From Phoronis ovalis (taxonomy: Eukaryota; Phoronida; Phoronidae), in contig JAOXYB010103604.1 in the NCBI GenBank assembly GCA_028565635.1, positions 1-38,475 of the forward strand: a stretch of DNA of 38,475 nt. Direction: 5' to 3'. Under the pieces are notes generated by a model that saw only the letters and a list, made by a program, of their open reading frames with translations, ran no database searches and was not told where the DNA came from. Numbering within the stretch: the first letter of the stretch is position 1; every line of letters starts with the position of its first letter. Below are positions 21,050 to 33,400 of the stretch, in pieces. A program made the translations under genes and the position numbers.

Positions 21050-21985
21050 CTGGCAAAGAAAATAGAATTAAACCTAATTATCCAGAGTTAAGATTAATAA
21101 CTTTAATTCAAAATTTAAGAAAAACGCATGCCATACTGAAGTATGACATAAACCACGTCTACTGTAGTGCCTTCTGCAATAAATGTTTAAAACAAGGAAA
21201 CAATATTGGTCAATTATATATTTTAGTAAATGATAAAAAATTATTATGATTTATGAAACCGCAGCAATTGAAATATTATGAAATGAACGGCTATCATTCT
21301 GAAACTAGCAAAAAAAAAATTCAATTACAAATCCTGAAAGGGCGTTTTCCGACTACGAGTTGCAAGACATGTACGGAAGATATGAATTACCTGGTTTCAA
21401 GGCTAGGCTTCCTAGTTGGAAATTCAAATATTATTAAAAATGTACAGATGAAATGCTTGCTCGTCTACAACTCCGCTAGTTTTAATCATATTTAGCTGAC
21501 GTAAACCCGCATTGTACTGCATCGTTATTATACAGTTAGTCATTTGTGACTTACACCGGGTGATATTTCTAATTGTTAGATTAGAATTTACCAGCGGGTT
21601 GTTGCTGGGTCATTCCTATAATGGGAAAACTTTCAAGATCCTCATCGCATTTGGGGCGCATTTGGTGGGCATTTGCGTAATGGTATTCATATCATTTATC
21701 AAATAAACTTTTAAGATATTTTATTAATTATACCAGGCTTCATTTTATAGCGTAAAAATAATTGGAATTACATATTTGCTTTTTTTTAATGTTATGCAAA
21801 AGCCCACATGTGTGGGGAAACCTGGCACAAACGTAATTGTTCCTATGAAAACATACTGGATGCCTGACATCTGCCATGCTAAACGAAAGTGTTTTATTTT
21901 TTGCTAATTTTAGAATGACAGCTGTTCGAGGAACTTGTTCCGTGTTCAGTGTAACTTGTCCGTGATATGTGGACGATTTTAATTA

Positions 21986-22421
21986 CCCAGGGGTCCGACT
22001 CAAATCAATGGTTAGTACGCATGTGCGTGAACAAAAGCACGTAAAAAGGGTGATTTTTAAGAACTAAGCACGTTAACGCACGTTACGCATTTAGGATTAT
22101 ACTTTTCGATAAAATATACAAAAGGATACCTTATTTGATTAACTGTACGCATTTAGGGTATCGAAATCGATCAAAACCGCCAACCACTTGACCAAACTTC
22201 GTCTTGAAAGTTAATTTGTGATCCAATTCGAGTGAATTTCCCAAAGTTCCGTTTTCCGGGCATTTTTCAAAAAAAATTCTCAACTCATTTAGGGTATTTA
22301 AAATTTCTTTCAGTCAGTGAAAAGGGGTCAAAATTTAAAATTGAGAAAACGCATTTGGGTATTTTTCAATAATTAACTCATTCACGCAATGGGATCCAGT
22401 AATATATTTGAGACCTCCGGG
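21986..22421 (+). mobile_element. TIR element copy A
   Basis: Begins CCCAGGGGTCCGACTCAAAT and ends with a decayed inverted copy (TATTTGAGACCTCCGGG). The centre has no coding frame. It matches 23417-23872 in reverse orientation along nearly the whole length. ATTTTA occurs just outside both ends and may be part of a target duplication. Confidence 0.82.
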
Positions 22422-22646
22422 AGATTTTAGCAATTTAGATCAGGATGTTAGACATCCCTGCAAAAGGTGGTGTTAGAAAATCTGTTTATTTTTCCTGGAA
22501 AGTGTATATATTACGGCATATCTATACTTATTTCAGCGCCCGGGTTAAATGGTTCTGTTAACAGCCTACCGTATCAGTAAACGAACAAGCTATAAGTAAA
22601 AAAAAAAGGTGAAAAGTTGCAAATACAGTACTCCTGGAGAGTACTA

Positions 22647-22900
22647 AAATGATAAATTTACAACCATAATATTCCCGGGTACAACATGCAAGTACGTTTT
22701 CACAGTCAAAACACGATAGCATTTACCTTAGTATTGAAAATTTACCTACAACTTGATAATAAGCTATCGTAGATAGTGAAACGGCAATTAAATAAAATAA
22801 TACTTATCGAAAGGTATTGTATTATTTACATGTGAATATGTGTTTTCTAATTTGAACACACACATGGGTACCAGTAATATATTTGAGTCGGACCCCCGGG
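22647..22900 (+). mobile_element. insert flanked by a 15-bp direct repeat, ending in the TIR family terminus
   Basis: TCCTGGAGAGTACTA occurs exactly at 22632-22646 and 22901-22915. The sequence between ends with the family 3' terminus (22862-22900: GGTACCAGTAATATATTTGA then GTCGGACCCCCGGG). The rest of the insert does not clearly match the family. It is a partial or composite copy. Confidence 0.6.
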
Positions 22901-23416
22901 TCCTGGAGAGTACTATGATTTATGTAAAGTATATCTCACTCTCTCGTGTCATCCTGAAATCCTGAAGTTATATCACTTGCGCTAATAAAAAAATGTTTCA
23001 TAATTTTCGATCTGCCGTTTTTTAGCTAGAAAAGTTCGCAAATCACCGTTTATAATTATCCATTGCCAAACTTGAAATTGCTCTACATGGACAAGAAGTA
23101 CGATCACACTGGTCATTTGCATTGAATGTGATCTTTAATTATCTCTTTTGCCATTGAGTAAAAAAGTTGATAATTATGATAGTCTGTGAACACTCATCTT
23201 TTCAGGTATTTAGGCTGTGTATAAATATTCAATTGGAACCCCGTTTACATTCATTGTATGACGCAGTGGTACATATGAGGATGCTTGGTTTCTTACTATG
23301 TGCTGAGGTCAAACATAGAGCTAAAATCTAAAAACAGGACATTTAAAAATTCTGAAATTTGAAATCCTACTAGGTACTATATATCTCACGCTGATAAAAA
23401 TGTTTCAACCTTTTCC

Positions 23417-23872
23417 CCGGGGGTCCGACTCATATATATTACTGGTACCCATGTGCGTAAATGAGTTTGTGAAAAAGCCCTAAATGTGTTTTCCGATTTT
23501 AAAATTTTAACCCCTTTTTACCGACTGGAATAAATTTTAGATACCCTAAATGCGTGGAGATTTTTTTTTTGGAAAACACCCGGGAAACGGAATTATGGGA
23601 CATTCACTCAAACTTGATCGCAACTTAACTTTTGACGCGACGAAGTTTGGTCAATTAAGTGGTTGGCGGATTTGATCCGAGTTTTGATCGATTTCGATAC
23701 CCTGAACGCGTATAGTTAATCAAACAAGTTACCCATTTAGATATTTTATCGAAAAATGTAACCCTAAATGCGTAACGCGCGTTAACGTGCTTAGTTCTTA
23801 AAAATCACCCTTTTTGCGCGTTTTTGTTCATGCACACGGGTATCAAACATTCATTTGAGTCGGACCCCTGGG
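23417..23872 (-). mobile_element. TIR element copy B
   Basis: The best-preserved copy, 456 bp. On the minus strand it runs from CCCAGGGGTCCGACTCAAAT to GAGTCGGACCCCCGGGG, with terminal inverted repeats of ~15-17 bp. Inside are GGGTGATTTTTAAGAACTAA, GTTAACGCGCGTTACGCATT, ATCGAAATCGATCAAAAC and AAAAAGGGGTTAAAATTTTA, all shared with copy A. CCTTTT flanks both ends. It has no protein frame, so it is non-autonomous. The CAGGGG terminus recalls hAT-type ends, but the superfamily is unproven. Confidence 0.85.
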
Positions 23873-26049
23873 CCTTTTTCCCATTAAAACGTTAAAAATA
23901 ACAAACGAATTTCAGGGTGATATAAGAGAGTGGGGATACTTTTTTATACAACCTGGGACTATTATAACGTCCCACGTGCAACACGTAAGCTATGGAATAT
24001 GCGTGTCGCTGGATAGCAATACTGTCAACATAATATAGCCTTTGAAAATGAAATCGTAGCTTGAAAATAATCCAATAAATAATAAGTTTCCCTTCTCCCC
24101 CCTTCTCTTGATTCAGTCTTGTCATCTTTCGGGGTCATCTACACATCTTTGACAAATATTTTTGTTCATCGACGTTTGTTAAATAAAAACTATTCCAAGG
24201 CCAAAGATTATGCAAGCGTTTTTGCAGTACTAGACAGAAATTATCAAATTATTATTCATTTCCGGGAATCTCGTAACACGTGATTGTAAGGTAATTATTT
24301 TTTTTCACTTATATTTATATAATTTTAGTATGGGTACAGTGACCATTGTCGGAAAACGCTCTAAGATTTTTTTTGTTTTTAAGCACTTCACGAGGCGATA
24401 ATTTTGTTATTTGTTAAAAACAACATTGGTAGTCGAAGAACTACCTTATAATGACCTCTACCCAGGACCTCTATTTGCTTGACCATACACTCTTTTTGCG
24501 AACGTTTATTTGCTGCTATGGTATCCATATCCCTAGTAATTCAACAAAAACTCGGAATTTTATAAACAATTCATAGGATGTAGTATGATAAAACCGGATA
24601 AAAAGCTAGGATCCTATACTTACGTGCCGAAGTCTACATTTTGCGTATCTCTTGATCCCTAGTTTACATTTTAATTGTTGATAGTTTGACCACCCAAATT
24701 GATAATTTCAAATAGTTCGACCAGCAAAACTTGTAATTTTTAAAAATTGCGGTCGAACTTACTGACGTTATATTGTTACTAAATCATAAAATACGAAATA
24801 ACGAGTTCAAAGAAGGATCTTGTGTTCCGGCCCTAAACTGTCTGATTATAATTATAAATGATATCGATCATGTATCTGTTTTAAGGCATTTAAAAAGTTA
24901 ATTATTTTGACTTTTAATATAATAGATCGCATGGCGCTATACAAATCGCAAAATTATCCTCTGATACGCTGACTACAGTATTGTGCACATCTCAATTAAG
25001 GGTTAAAGCAATCTTCAGAACGGACCCCTGAGGATACGTAACATACTATCAAATATATTTATATAATGTGACACTGTTATTTGACTATAACTTTTTTCTC
25101 TAGTTTTCAAAATGAATACAGCCATACAAAAGTATTCTAATCCGAAATACAAAATGTGATATGATTAACCGCCATTTCGGTTTCGAATTTTACTTTTCAA
25201 AAATATATAAATCAAAAACCATTTCACCACAATTTGAAACTTGGTACAAATCATCTCTATATATAGATCTATAAAAGTGACTCAGATTTTTATAAATTGG
25301 CTTTGTTTATAGTTATGGCTTTATGACTTTTCAGAGTTTAAAGGTCATGATTTTGCCGATTACGACACTGTTTAGTAGATGCCTGTGTAGTAAACAGCTC
25401 ATTCGTTTAAACTTGTAAATTAATCACTTTAGTTATGTTAGAATTCTTGAGAAAATCCTTTTAGTCTATCAATAGTTAATATTCTGTTAACCATCTGTTT
25501 TATTTCTTCTGAGTAGTCAATCATTGAAATGATAACAATTACCTTTGAACTATTTGAAGAATCTTTGAAGACGATCCGTGTATTAATATATAATTATTTA
25601 TAATAAAAGCTCATATAAGCTCATGGTTTTAACATATTTCAAGGGGATATACATCTTTTAAATGAAAACTTAGCGAACATATTAGTCTGACTAGTCCAGA
25701 GGGTGTAGATATTGTTGGATTATCACTGATGAGCCACCGGATGAGATAGCGCGTAGTTTTAAACGCCGGATTTCACTTTGGTTTTATTTTTTGCGGGGTT
25801 ATATCAGACATGCCATTTATCAGTTAATTGATTAGTTTTTTGACCGAAATCTGTTTATTTACACCAGGCGCAATTTTAAACTATGTGGAGAGACAAATTT
25901 GATAACTACATTTTCAACATGTTTGTACCTTACATTTAATTTCATTAAAAAATTGACGCGGACTATTCAGGCAAGCTGAACAGCAGGAAGAATATGTATA
26001 TATTGTATTGCATACATATAATTTTATTACAAAGCTACTTTTATAGCAG

Positions 26050-26190
26050 GAAATAAGGATTGGCCAGTGTCATGGGGATAGGGATCGAACACACGACCTG
26101 AACTTAATTACTTTTAGCACCGCACTCTAACCCCGACTCTACTAACCCCCAATTCTATGATTAACAACCGGCTGAGCTAATGGATTCACA
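26050..26190 (-). mobile_element. tRNA-derived SINE (head)
   Basis: On the minus strand an RNA polymerase III A box TAGCTCAGCCGGT (26167-26179) and a B box GTTCGATCCCT (26080-26090) lie in the correct order. They are ~76 bp apart, more than in a tRNA. The excess appears to come from a duplicated GGGGTTAG-AGT segment between the boxes. There is no tRNA fold with an acceptor stem, so it is a SINE or tRNA relic, not a working tRNA. Confidence 0.68.
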
Positions 26191-26309
26191 TACAACATGT
26201 TATTTATGAAGATGACCTTGTTCGGGGATCTTGTGTCGATGTCTTCAGCACCCTGAGGAGATATACTCCATTATCAGTCTAGCGCCGGTCTAGGGTCGGA
26301 TTAATAAAG

Positions 26310-26346
26310 TCTGGGACTATTATGACTTAGTTATAATAGTCCCAGA
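26310..26346. repeat. 14-bp stem hairpin TCTGGGACTATTAT
   Basis: TCTGGGACTATTAT (26310-26323), a 9-base loop, and the exact complement ATAATAGTCCCAGA (26333-26346). The same core CTGGGACTATTATA occurs at 23953-23966, and ATTAGTCCCAG near 19127. Confidence 0.75.
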
Positions 26347-26412
26347 TAACATAGACAAGAACCTTACAAAAGATTCTGACAACGGAGGAACGATGTCCCA
26401 GCACTGACTTAC

Positions 26413-26415
26413 CAT
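26413..26415 (-). CDS. candidate start codon exon of the membrane form (ATG|GTAAGT)
   Basis: On the minus strand an ATG sits directly against a perfect donor GTAAGT. Joined to the phase-0 exon at 21049 it gives M-ASKQSVELTD and the frame stays open through the gene. The 5' untranslated part would extend upstream of 26415. Seen: the ATG and donor. Inferred: that this is the start; other donors nearby (26668, ~26826) could serve other first exons. Confidence 0.45.
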
Positions 26416-28996
26416 TATAGCTTAAAGCTGTTTTAAAAGGTATCCGTTCAGATGAAATCTTTGATCTTCGTTTTTGTCCAGTGTAGACTGAGCACTATAC
26501 TTCACACCCTGCACGAGACCCTGCATAAACGACTTGCATCAATTAAATATATAATAAAACATACTAACTTCTATTAAGTCAAATGAATACAATTCGTAAA
26601 AAAAACAAAGAGCTATTAAACAAAGTGAATAGGTTTTAATAAATCAACAGCCTCTTTTCTTATTTACCTTTTAGAAGTTTAGAGAGAAACCGATCTGACT
26701 ATATAGCAAAGGCTTAAGTAGAATGAACTAACTGGAGGTGTTGTTAAAACTAAAGAGATTATATACCGTTATATAGTACTAAATCATACTTTAATAGAAT
26801 AAAACTGATTAGATGCTTCCTACCTTGTTTTGTTTGCAACGGACAGCGCCCGTTCTTATCAAAGTGTTGAAATGCAACTGACCGGGACAACCGCGTGCGT
26901 GTTTTTTCTGCAAACGGTTTACAAAACATGTTGAATCATCATGTCCTGACTTATACAAATGTTTTTATTTCTACTTTCATAATGTAGACACAAAAGGTAT
27001 TGATGACATATCTTAGGATTGGGTAGCTATAGAACCCATGCAATCCCTATTTAAATCTTTCATTTACATTTATTTAGCTAAGGCCCCCTATGAGCATTAA
27101 TAAGCACTTCACTATGAATCCTTGGAGAGGGATACAAGTCCAGAAAGCATGCACCACAAAGCTATATTTCATGGTGTCATGATGTGTATGCTAAGTGTAA
27201 ACCCGGTGTCAACTGAAGCAGAAATAGAAGAATGATTTACAAATCAAATATTTATTTAATAATTAATCATTATTATTTTTATATTTGCTGGTAAATTTTT
27301 CCTAATTTCTTATTTTGTTCTTTAGGAAATGCTGGGCACCGTATATGATAAAGAGTGCACAAACAATTATGCTTTTAATTGTACCTGGAAATATATGTTA
27401 TAATAAATTATTTCTGGTGAGAAATTTCACGAACACTTAAATTACGAATTTTTAAAATACATTTTACACCATATGGACGGTACTAGGAATTGTATTTCAC
27501 TGTTTACTTTCTAGGATGATGGAATAGGGGGCGAATTAAAATATTTTAAATATTGTTAATAAAGAGACGAATATAAATAAAGAAATTACTATGAAACATA
27601 TTGCTGTACATATAATCTCTAATATATTTCTGGATTTTACAGGAAAGCACGTATGCACACACTGTCGAAACAAGAAGCAAAATTAAAACCATATTATTAT
27701 ATATCCCGGCCAAATAATATAACCGGGCGTGTTGATACTTGACCTAGTGCCAGTGCGCTAATGACTGAAACATTTGTTAACATTCTCATTTCGTATTCAA
27801 AGTCATTCGATATTGTCAACATATATACCAATTGTGTTATCCCATTGAAACTAACTTTTATTATCCAGATAGATTGAAAATAAGATAAGATTGATGTGTA
27901 ATGTGCCCTGGTAATGTAAAGATTTTTAGGACGCACAGTCCTAATAAGTTTTTAACAAAAAACAAATGCGATCTGACTTGGTCTATAAACTTCGAGGAAT
28001 CTTAAATGTGAGACTCGGAAGCAGTATATATCACCGCGTGAAGGGGTCTGACCGTTCCCGAGTCCTGGCCAGTTGGATCGTACACGCATTGTGTGCCCGA
28101 AAAACTAGCAGGTTTAAAAAGTAGTTCCTTGGTATCTCGCTCAGTAAAAATCATCAGTTACGTAAACATGTTGCCACGCTCTCTCATAGGATAACTACTA
28201 ATTAAAATATCATTAGCGGCAATTAGCAAAATAGTGTCGGGTAATTATTTCTTGTCGCTTGTTTGCACGTTCAAACTTCATTTTAATCTGTATAGCCTAT
28301 ATAATTGTGAATTTGTAAACCATTTTCCAGATTTGTTAGTAAATAGGACTTCTGACAAATATGCATGTTTTAATACCATTTTGATGAACTAAAAAACTAA
28401 GTTTTATTTCGCCGCTGAAATCTTATGATGATATTTCATAAACATCACCACCAAAGCTTTGTTGCGAATTTCACGAAATTTCGATCGCTAGTTTTTTTTC
28501 AAATAGCGCAGTTGTTTTTTAGTGAAGCTCTGAGAAACATTTTGTCTGAAACTACTGAAGTGAGATTACGCCTTGCTCATTTATATAGTGTTAAATTCAG
28601 GTCGAGATTTTAAAAACATTCTTAAAATTTATAAAATCTCTGCTTGCAAATTTCTTGGCTTTAGAAAAAGGGGACGTCAAAAAAAAACACATAAACTATG
28701 TTTGTTTTTAATGTAATATTGCCATCATTTACCCAAAATAAGTGAATTTATTAATAAAAAATATATGAATATGTGGTGTTTGAAAGTGTATACAAGACGT
28801 GTTATTATTATATTTGGTGCTTCCGTTTTTGAACTCTTTACATGTATTATACAAAGGTAACAACCTAAAAAATGCGAACCTAATGCCTGATTATAGCAAT
28901 AGTATTGTTTTCAAATATTTCTGAGGAAAGGTTTGTAAGTTGACTCCTATACTGGTATAAAGTTACAAAAGCCATATATACACAGCTCAAACAGTT
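26416..28996. other. intergenic region between divergent genes
   Basis: About 2.6 kb, AT-rich, with only chance frames. It should contain the promoters of both the minus-strand peptidase gene and the plus-strand CCDC9-like gene. No TATA box or CpG-rich core could be called with confidence. Confidence 0.5.
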
Positions 28997-29055
28997 TTAC
29001 CTCCCCTGAATAAGACAACATTGCAGTCTTACCTCCCCTGAATAAGACAACATTG
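28997..29055 (+). repeat. 32-bp tandem duplication upstream of the CCDC9-like gene
   Basis: TTACCTCCCCTGAATAAGAC followed by AACATTG occurs at 28997-29023 and exactly again at 29029-29055. It lies just before the putative first exon, so it may duplicate a promoter element. Confidence 0.85.
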
Positions 29056-29062
29056 AAGTATT

Positions 29063-29163
29063 ATGGGCTCTTTCGGAAAGAAGGTAAAGTTCACAGTGCA
29101 GCTTTCTCTTCGAGAAGCCGGGGGTATTCTCATTTCGGATTATAATTTCGCTAATAATAGAAG
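29063..29163 (+). CDS. putative first exon of the CCDC9-like gene (in-frame ATG)
   Basis: An ATG at 29063 opens 33 codons (MGSFGKKVKFTVQLSLREAG and on) and ends in phase 2 at a perfect donor GTAAGTG. Joined to the acceptor AAATTCCAG (exon from 30298) it reads S-FETACLCSD-MSSSRNG with no stop, in frame with the main start at 30326. It would add 43 residues. Family members normally start close to the coiled coil, so this exon may be 5' untranslated sequence open by chance. Confidence 0.4.
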
Positions 29164-30297
29164 GTAAGTGTTATATTTTCGAGTTCTCTTTCGGTGGGTG
29201 GTTTAACTGAACTCTGTGATGTGATTCGTAATTCGTAAGTAACTTTATTTTGCTACTGAATTTACTTTGGTTACTTTGCAGCTAATTGTGTCAATTGTTT
29301 GAAACAGATATGATAATGTCTTTAATGATATTATGAAAGATGATACTGTTTGACAAAATGATATATCTTGGAAAATCTGTTCATGCAAACTATGCAGAAA
29401 CACACTCATTACTTCGTTTATTACTATTCATTTTTAAAATGTTGGATCTATTTATCAATAGACACTATCTAGAGCAGGGCTTGGTTTAAACACGTCTGTG
29501 CTTTAAACAGATTCCTTATATGGAAACTGGCTCAGACATGATAAGCATTGAACTTAAAAGTTAGAATAACATTATTTCACTCACAATGGCTTTTCTGGTA
29601 GATTCCTGAAGAACAGTATTTATGAAAGACATGATAAGTAATGTAATCTTGTGTTAACTCTGTGAAACAATTTATGCAGCAAGATAAAAACACATTTAGC
29701 TATTGTATCTGTTTTACCAGGCTTTTTTGGCATTGTGGATTAAGAACTTATCACCAGCTTAGTTCAGCATTAACAATGGTTGTATATGACACACATATAT
29801 GCCAAAACCTGTGAACATCTTCTATTGTACATAGGTCTGTTCTAATCCTTCACAGCTACCAGCTATAAATACATGAAAACATACCATAGATATAAATAAC
29901 ATGTTAGTAGTAATAAATTAGCAGCTGTTGCTGATATTAGACATCATGATCTGCTGGCAGTTAATCTTCCTTAACCTTATGTTATAAAGTTAACTGGTCC
30001 AGTATGGCTTATCTCTTTAAACTTCTAATATTTGAAAGTTCTTTTATAAAACTCTGAAAATATATCTAACTGACAAATTAGTGTATTTGCTCTAAATATA
30101 GCAGCATCATATTGAGGATTGTTTCTGTTGATATTTTTTTTATATTTCAGACATGAAATAACACTCCAGCATGGCATTCTGATACATAAGTAGTAAATAC
30201 AGTAAATACAAATACAGCTGATACTACTTATATTTGCATTGTTAAACTTATCTATCAGAAATTACTACCTATTTCCATTTGCTTTTATAAATTCCAG

Positions 30298-30466
30298 TTT
30301 CGAGACAGCCTGTCTGTGTTCAGACATGAGTTCCAGTAGAAATGGGGCAGACTCCACTAAGGAGTTGTTTTTGGATATTTTAACAAAAGAAGAAAAGGAG
30401 GCTCTTCTTACGAAAAAGATGGAAGAAATTCGAAAGAAAAATGAAGCACTCAAGAAGAGACATCAA
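30298..30466 (+). CDS. CCDC9: CCDC9 exon with main start codon
   Basis: Acceptor AAATTCCAG at 30297. ATG at 30326 starts MSSSRNGADSTKELFLDIL, then the heptad-rich helix KEEKEALL...KKNEALKKRHQ. Donor GTACGT. 28 bp before the ATG are either 5' untranslated or the in-frame extension. Confidence 0.88.
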
Positions 30467-33400
30467 GTACGTAATAAAGTAACCTTTTCAGCTATACTTT
30501 GAAACTTGTATTCTTTGATATTTCTTGGAACACAGTATTTTTATGCTTTGTAGTAAATAAATTAGCCACAGCAACTTTTTAGATTTATTCTGCCATATTG
30601 ATATTATACCACACATGTTTTCTATGAGGCAAAGCATTTCATGATTTGTATGATTTTGTATCAAAGCTATCCATGAAACAGTGTGTGGCTCCTGTAAATG
30701 TTAAAAAATCTTATTAATTTTTGTTGTGAATTAAAAAATATTTGTAGAATTAAATTTTGTTTTCAATAGGAAATAGAAGCTGACAAAGAAGTTGCCCAAC
30801 AATTGGACAAAAAAGAAGCTGATAAACAAGCCAATTCACCACGAAAAGAATTTAAGGTGTGATACAATCAGTAAAGTCAAATTATGCTGCTATTTTACAT
30901 AGGTAGCATGTTCAGTTTGACAATAGATTGCATATTGCCTGCTAACTTTGCTACACTAACACAGACAGTGTTTAATCTCCTCTGTCAGATTTAGGGTCAT
31001 ACTACTGCATTCAGTACCAGCCTAGACACTTAGACTCAAATCTGACCCTTACCTATTTACTGTATGGATTCTTTTTACCAGTTACACAGAGCAATTTGAG
31101 AAATCACATTTTTTCTTTTATTATGTCATACTTGTTTGCATATTCCTCATGGCTGAAAGTCTTAGCCGCTTTAGTTGTATTTTTTCCCTTTGGTTCCAGC
31201 TATTCGCATGTTTACATACCTTGTTATCCTGCTGTTGCTTCTTTATAAAGTGGAAAAGATAGTGCTTGTATAAGAGTGACAAGGTAGAATTAGAACATGT
31301 TAGCACATTCATTTCTTGTCTGCCAGTCCTCATCTGATGGTGATTGTGCTCATTTGCGAGACTGCTACAAATAGAGTAAATCAGCTTTATTACATATGTC
31401 TGTAAATCTATTTTATTTTGCCACAGAGTGAAATGGATAAAAGATATGACAACTATGAATCTCATCTAGACAGCGGGAGTACATATCATGATGGCAAAAT
31501 TGACAGTGGACGTTTTATCCACCATGACAACCAGAGAGATTTTGAATCAAGAGGTAGTCACAACTCTCGTGTTGACAGAGGGAGACGTCGTCATGAGGAT
31601 GGTAGAATTGGTAGCGGCCGCTTTACCCACCAAGATGATCAGAGAGATTTTGACTCAAGACAAAGTAATTATGACTCTCATGTTGACAGAGGGAGACGTC
31701 AGCATGATGACAGTAGAATAGGCAGTGGTCGCTTTACCCAACAAGATAACCAGAGAGATTTCGATACAAGACCAGGTTATAATTCAAGTTTTTTTTGTTT
31801 GTTAAACTGCATTACAAAAGTAATACATCCCAAGGAATTTAGCTTTAATAAAGTAAATATCCCATAAAAAATTGTTAATGTATAGACATTTTGTAGCTTC
31901 AAAACTTACAAAAGAGCCCCCATGTGTAATGGGAAGAATTTAGGAATTCTATCATTTATAGTCATTTCTACCTACATTTAAAATCTGACAAATAACTTGC
32001 TCTGTATGTTCTGTTTCATAGGCGATTGTATAAAGTTTGTAGACTTGTATTGAATATGATCTTTACAGGCTGTGAAGTAATTCATGTGTGGACTAAACAC
32101 CATTCTGTACTCTGTGTATGAATTTGTTTCTAAATAACTTGGTTTTATGTTTAAGAAATTCTTGATCTTATAGGTAATAGAAACATACAGTCTGGGAAAC
32201 CAAGAGGAAGAGGGAGAGGGAGGGGTCAACAATTAGCACAGATGAGTAAAGCTACATTAAAAGCCGAAGACTATGAAGCCAAGAGGAAAGCTAATGCTGC
32301 AAAATATGAATCTGAACTCAAGTCACCTGATGTAAGAGAAACCATGGCTTTGTAACTGGGTAGTATCTCTGCATTTCTCGTTATTGACAGCAGAACCATC
32401 AAAATCTTTATACTGTATTGGAGATATCAGAAGTTGATTTAGTGACAGCTGCTTTGTTCTCCAAATATGTGAATGTGACTACTTGTGTTTTTAGACGAGC
32501 CCAAATTGTAGTAAGTTTTTGATGTACCATACTTGCATTCTATCTCTTGTCGTAGGGTCCTCCCCCTGACCCAGGATACAGTTTCTTAGCTGACCCAAGA
32601 CGAGAAGGGCCAGCACCTGATAGTAACAGAGAAGGTAGCAGACGACATCAAAGAAATTTTGGAGGAACAGATTTCTCAGATGTTAAGAGTAAAATGCAAT
32701 GGGACAGAGAAAGAGGGGTGAGACCTGTTTACTTAGTGTTCTTTAGACATTAGTTTAAAATTGATTTCCAATGTTCCAATTATTCAATCATACTCTTAAC
32801 ATTTGATAAACACATTGGTGGTGAAATTGAATTATCTTCAATTTTTCCAAAGTTTCATGTTAGTTTTAATTTCATTATTTTGATTTTAATTTTTAACCAG
32901 AAGTGTGCAACATGTAAAACTGGTTGATGTAGGGAGTTCTAATTATTTTGAAACTGTATTTTCATCGAGCTCAGTATTCTACCATCTTCTGCAATTAGAT
33001 ACAAATGCTAACAATCTCATATTTCCATATAGGGTCGGCAACATCGAGGTATTCCTCGATCTAAGATGGATACATCCTTAACAATGACTGGAAGAGAACG
33101 ACTGCAGGATAAGGAATGGAGGGAAGAGAGGAAACGTATTGACCAGGAACGTTTACAGAGACATAAAGATTCTCACGGAAACTGGAAACGGGATTGGGAT
33201 GCTGCAAAACATGAGCCTGAGTAAGTAATTTGTTGTTCTGCTCTTAATTTATATTCATATTCCACGACGTTTATGTTTTTATGTAGTCTACAAATACTGA
33301 GATAAGATGTTCAAGGATACATTCCACTGTAGTCTATCTAATCTGTTAATTGGCTAGCAAAGCAAACTTGTGAACACAGTAGAAGAACATGCAAATGTTG

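Larger units (their letters stand above)
21050..26412. other. first S9 intron (membrane form)
   Basis: 5.4 kb. It holds TIR copies A and B, the 22.65-22.90 kb insert, a SINE and a short hairpin. From 24150 to 25980 I see no gene or clear repeat. Confidence 0.5.

Noticed and set aside
23892-24125. Minus-strand frame (MTRLNQEKGG...) as the first exon of the peptidase
   Set aside because: No donor in a suitable phase follows the start. The ATG|GTAAGT at 26413 fits better.
26050-26190. A functional tRNA gene
   Set aside because: A and B boxes are too far apart and no paired acceptor stem or proper anticodon arm is seen; a SINE explains it better.
31776-31867. Extension of the CCDC9 repeat exon to a stop at 31865
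   Set aside because: It is intron read-through: splicing at 31775 joins in phase to 32174 and continues the family sequence.
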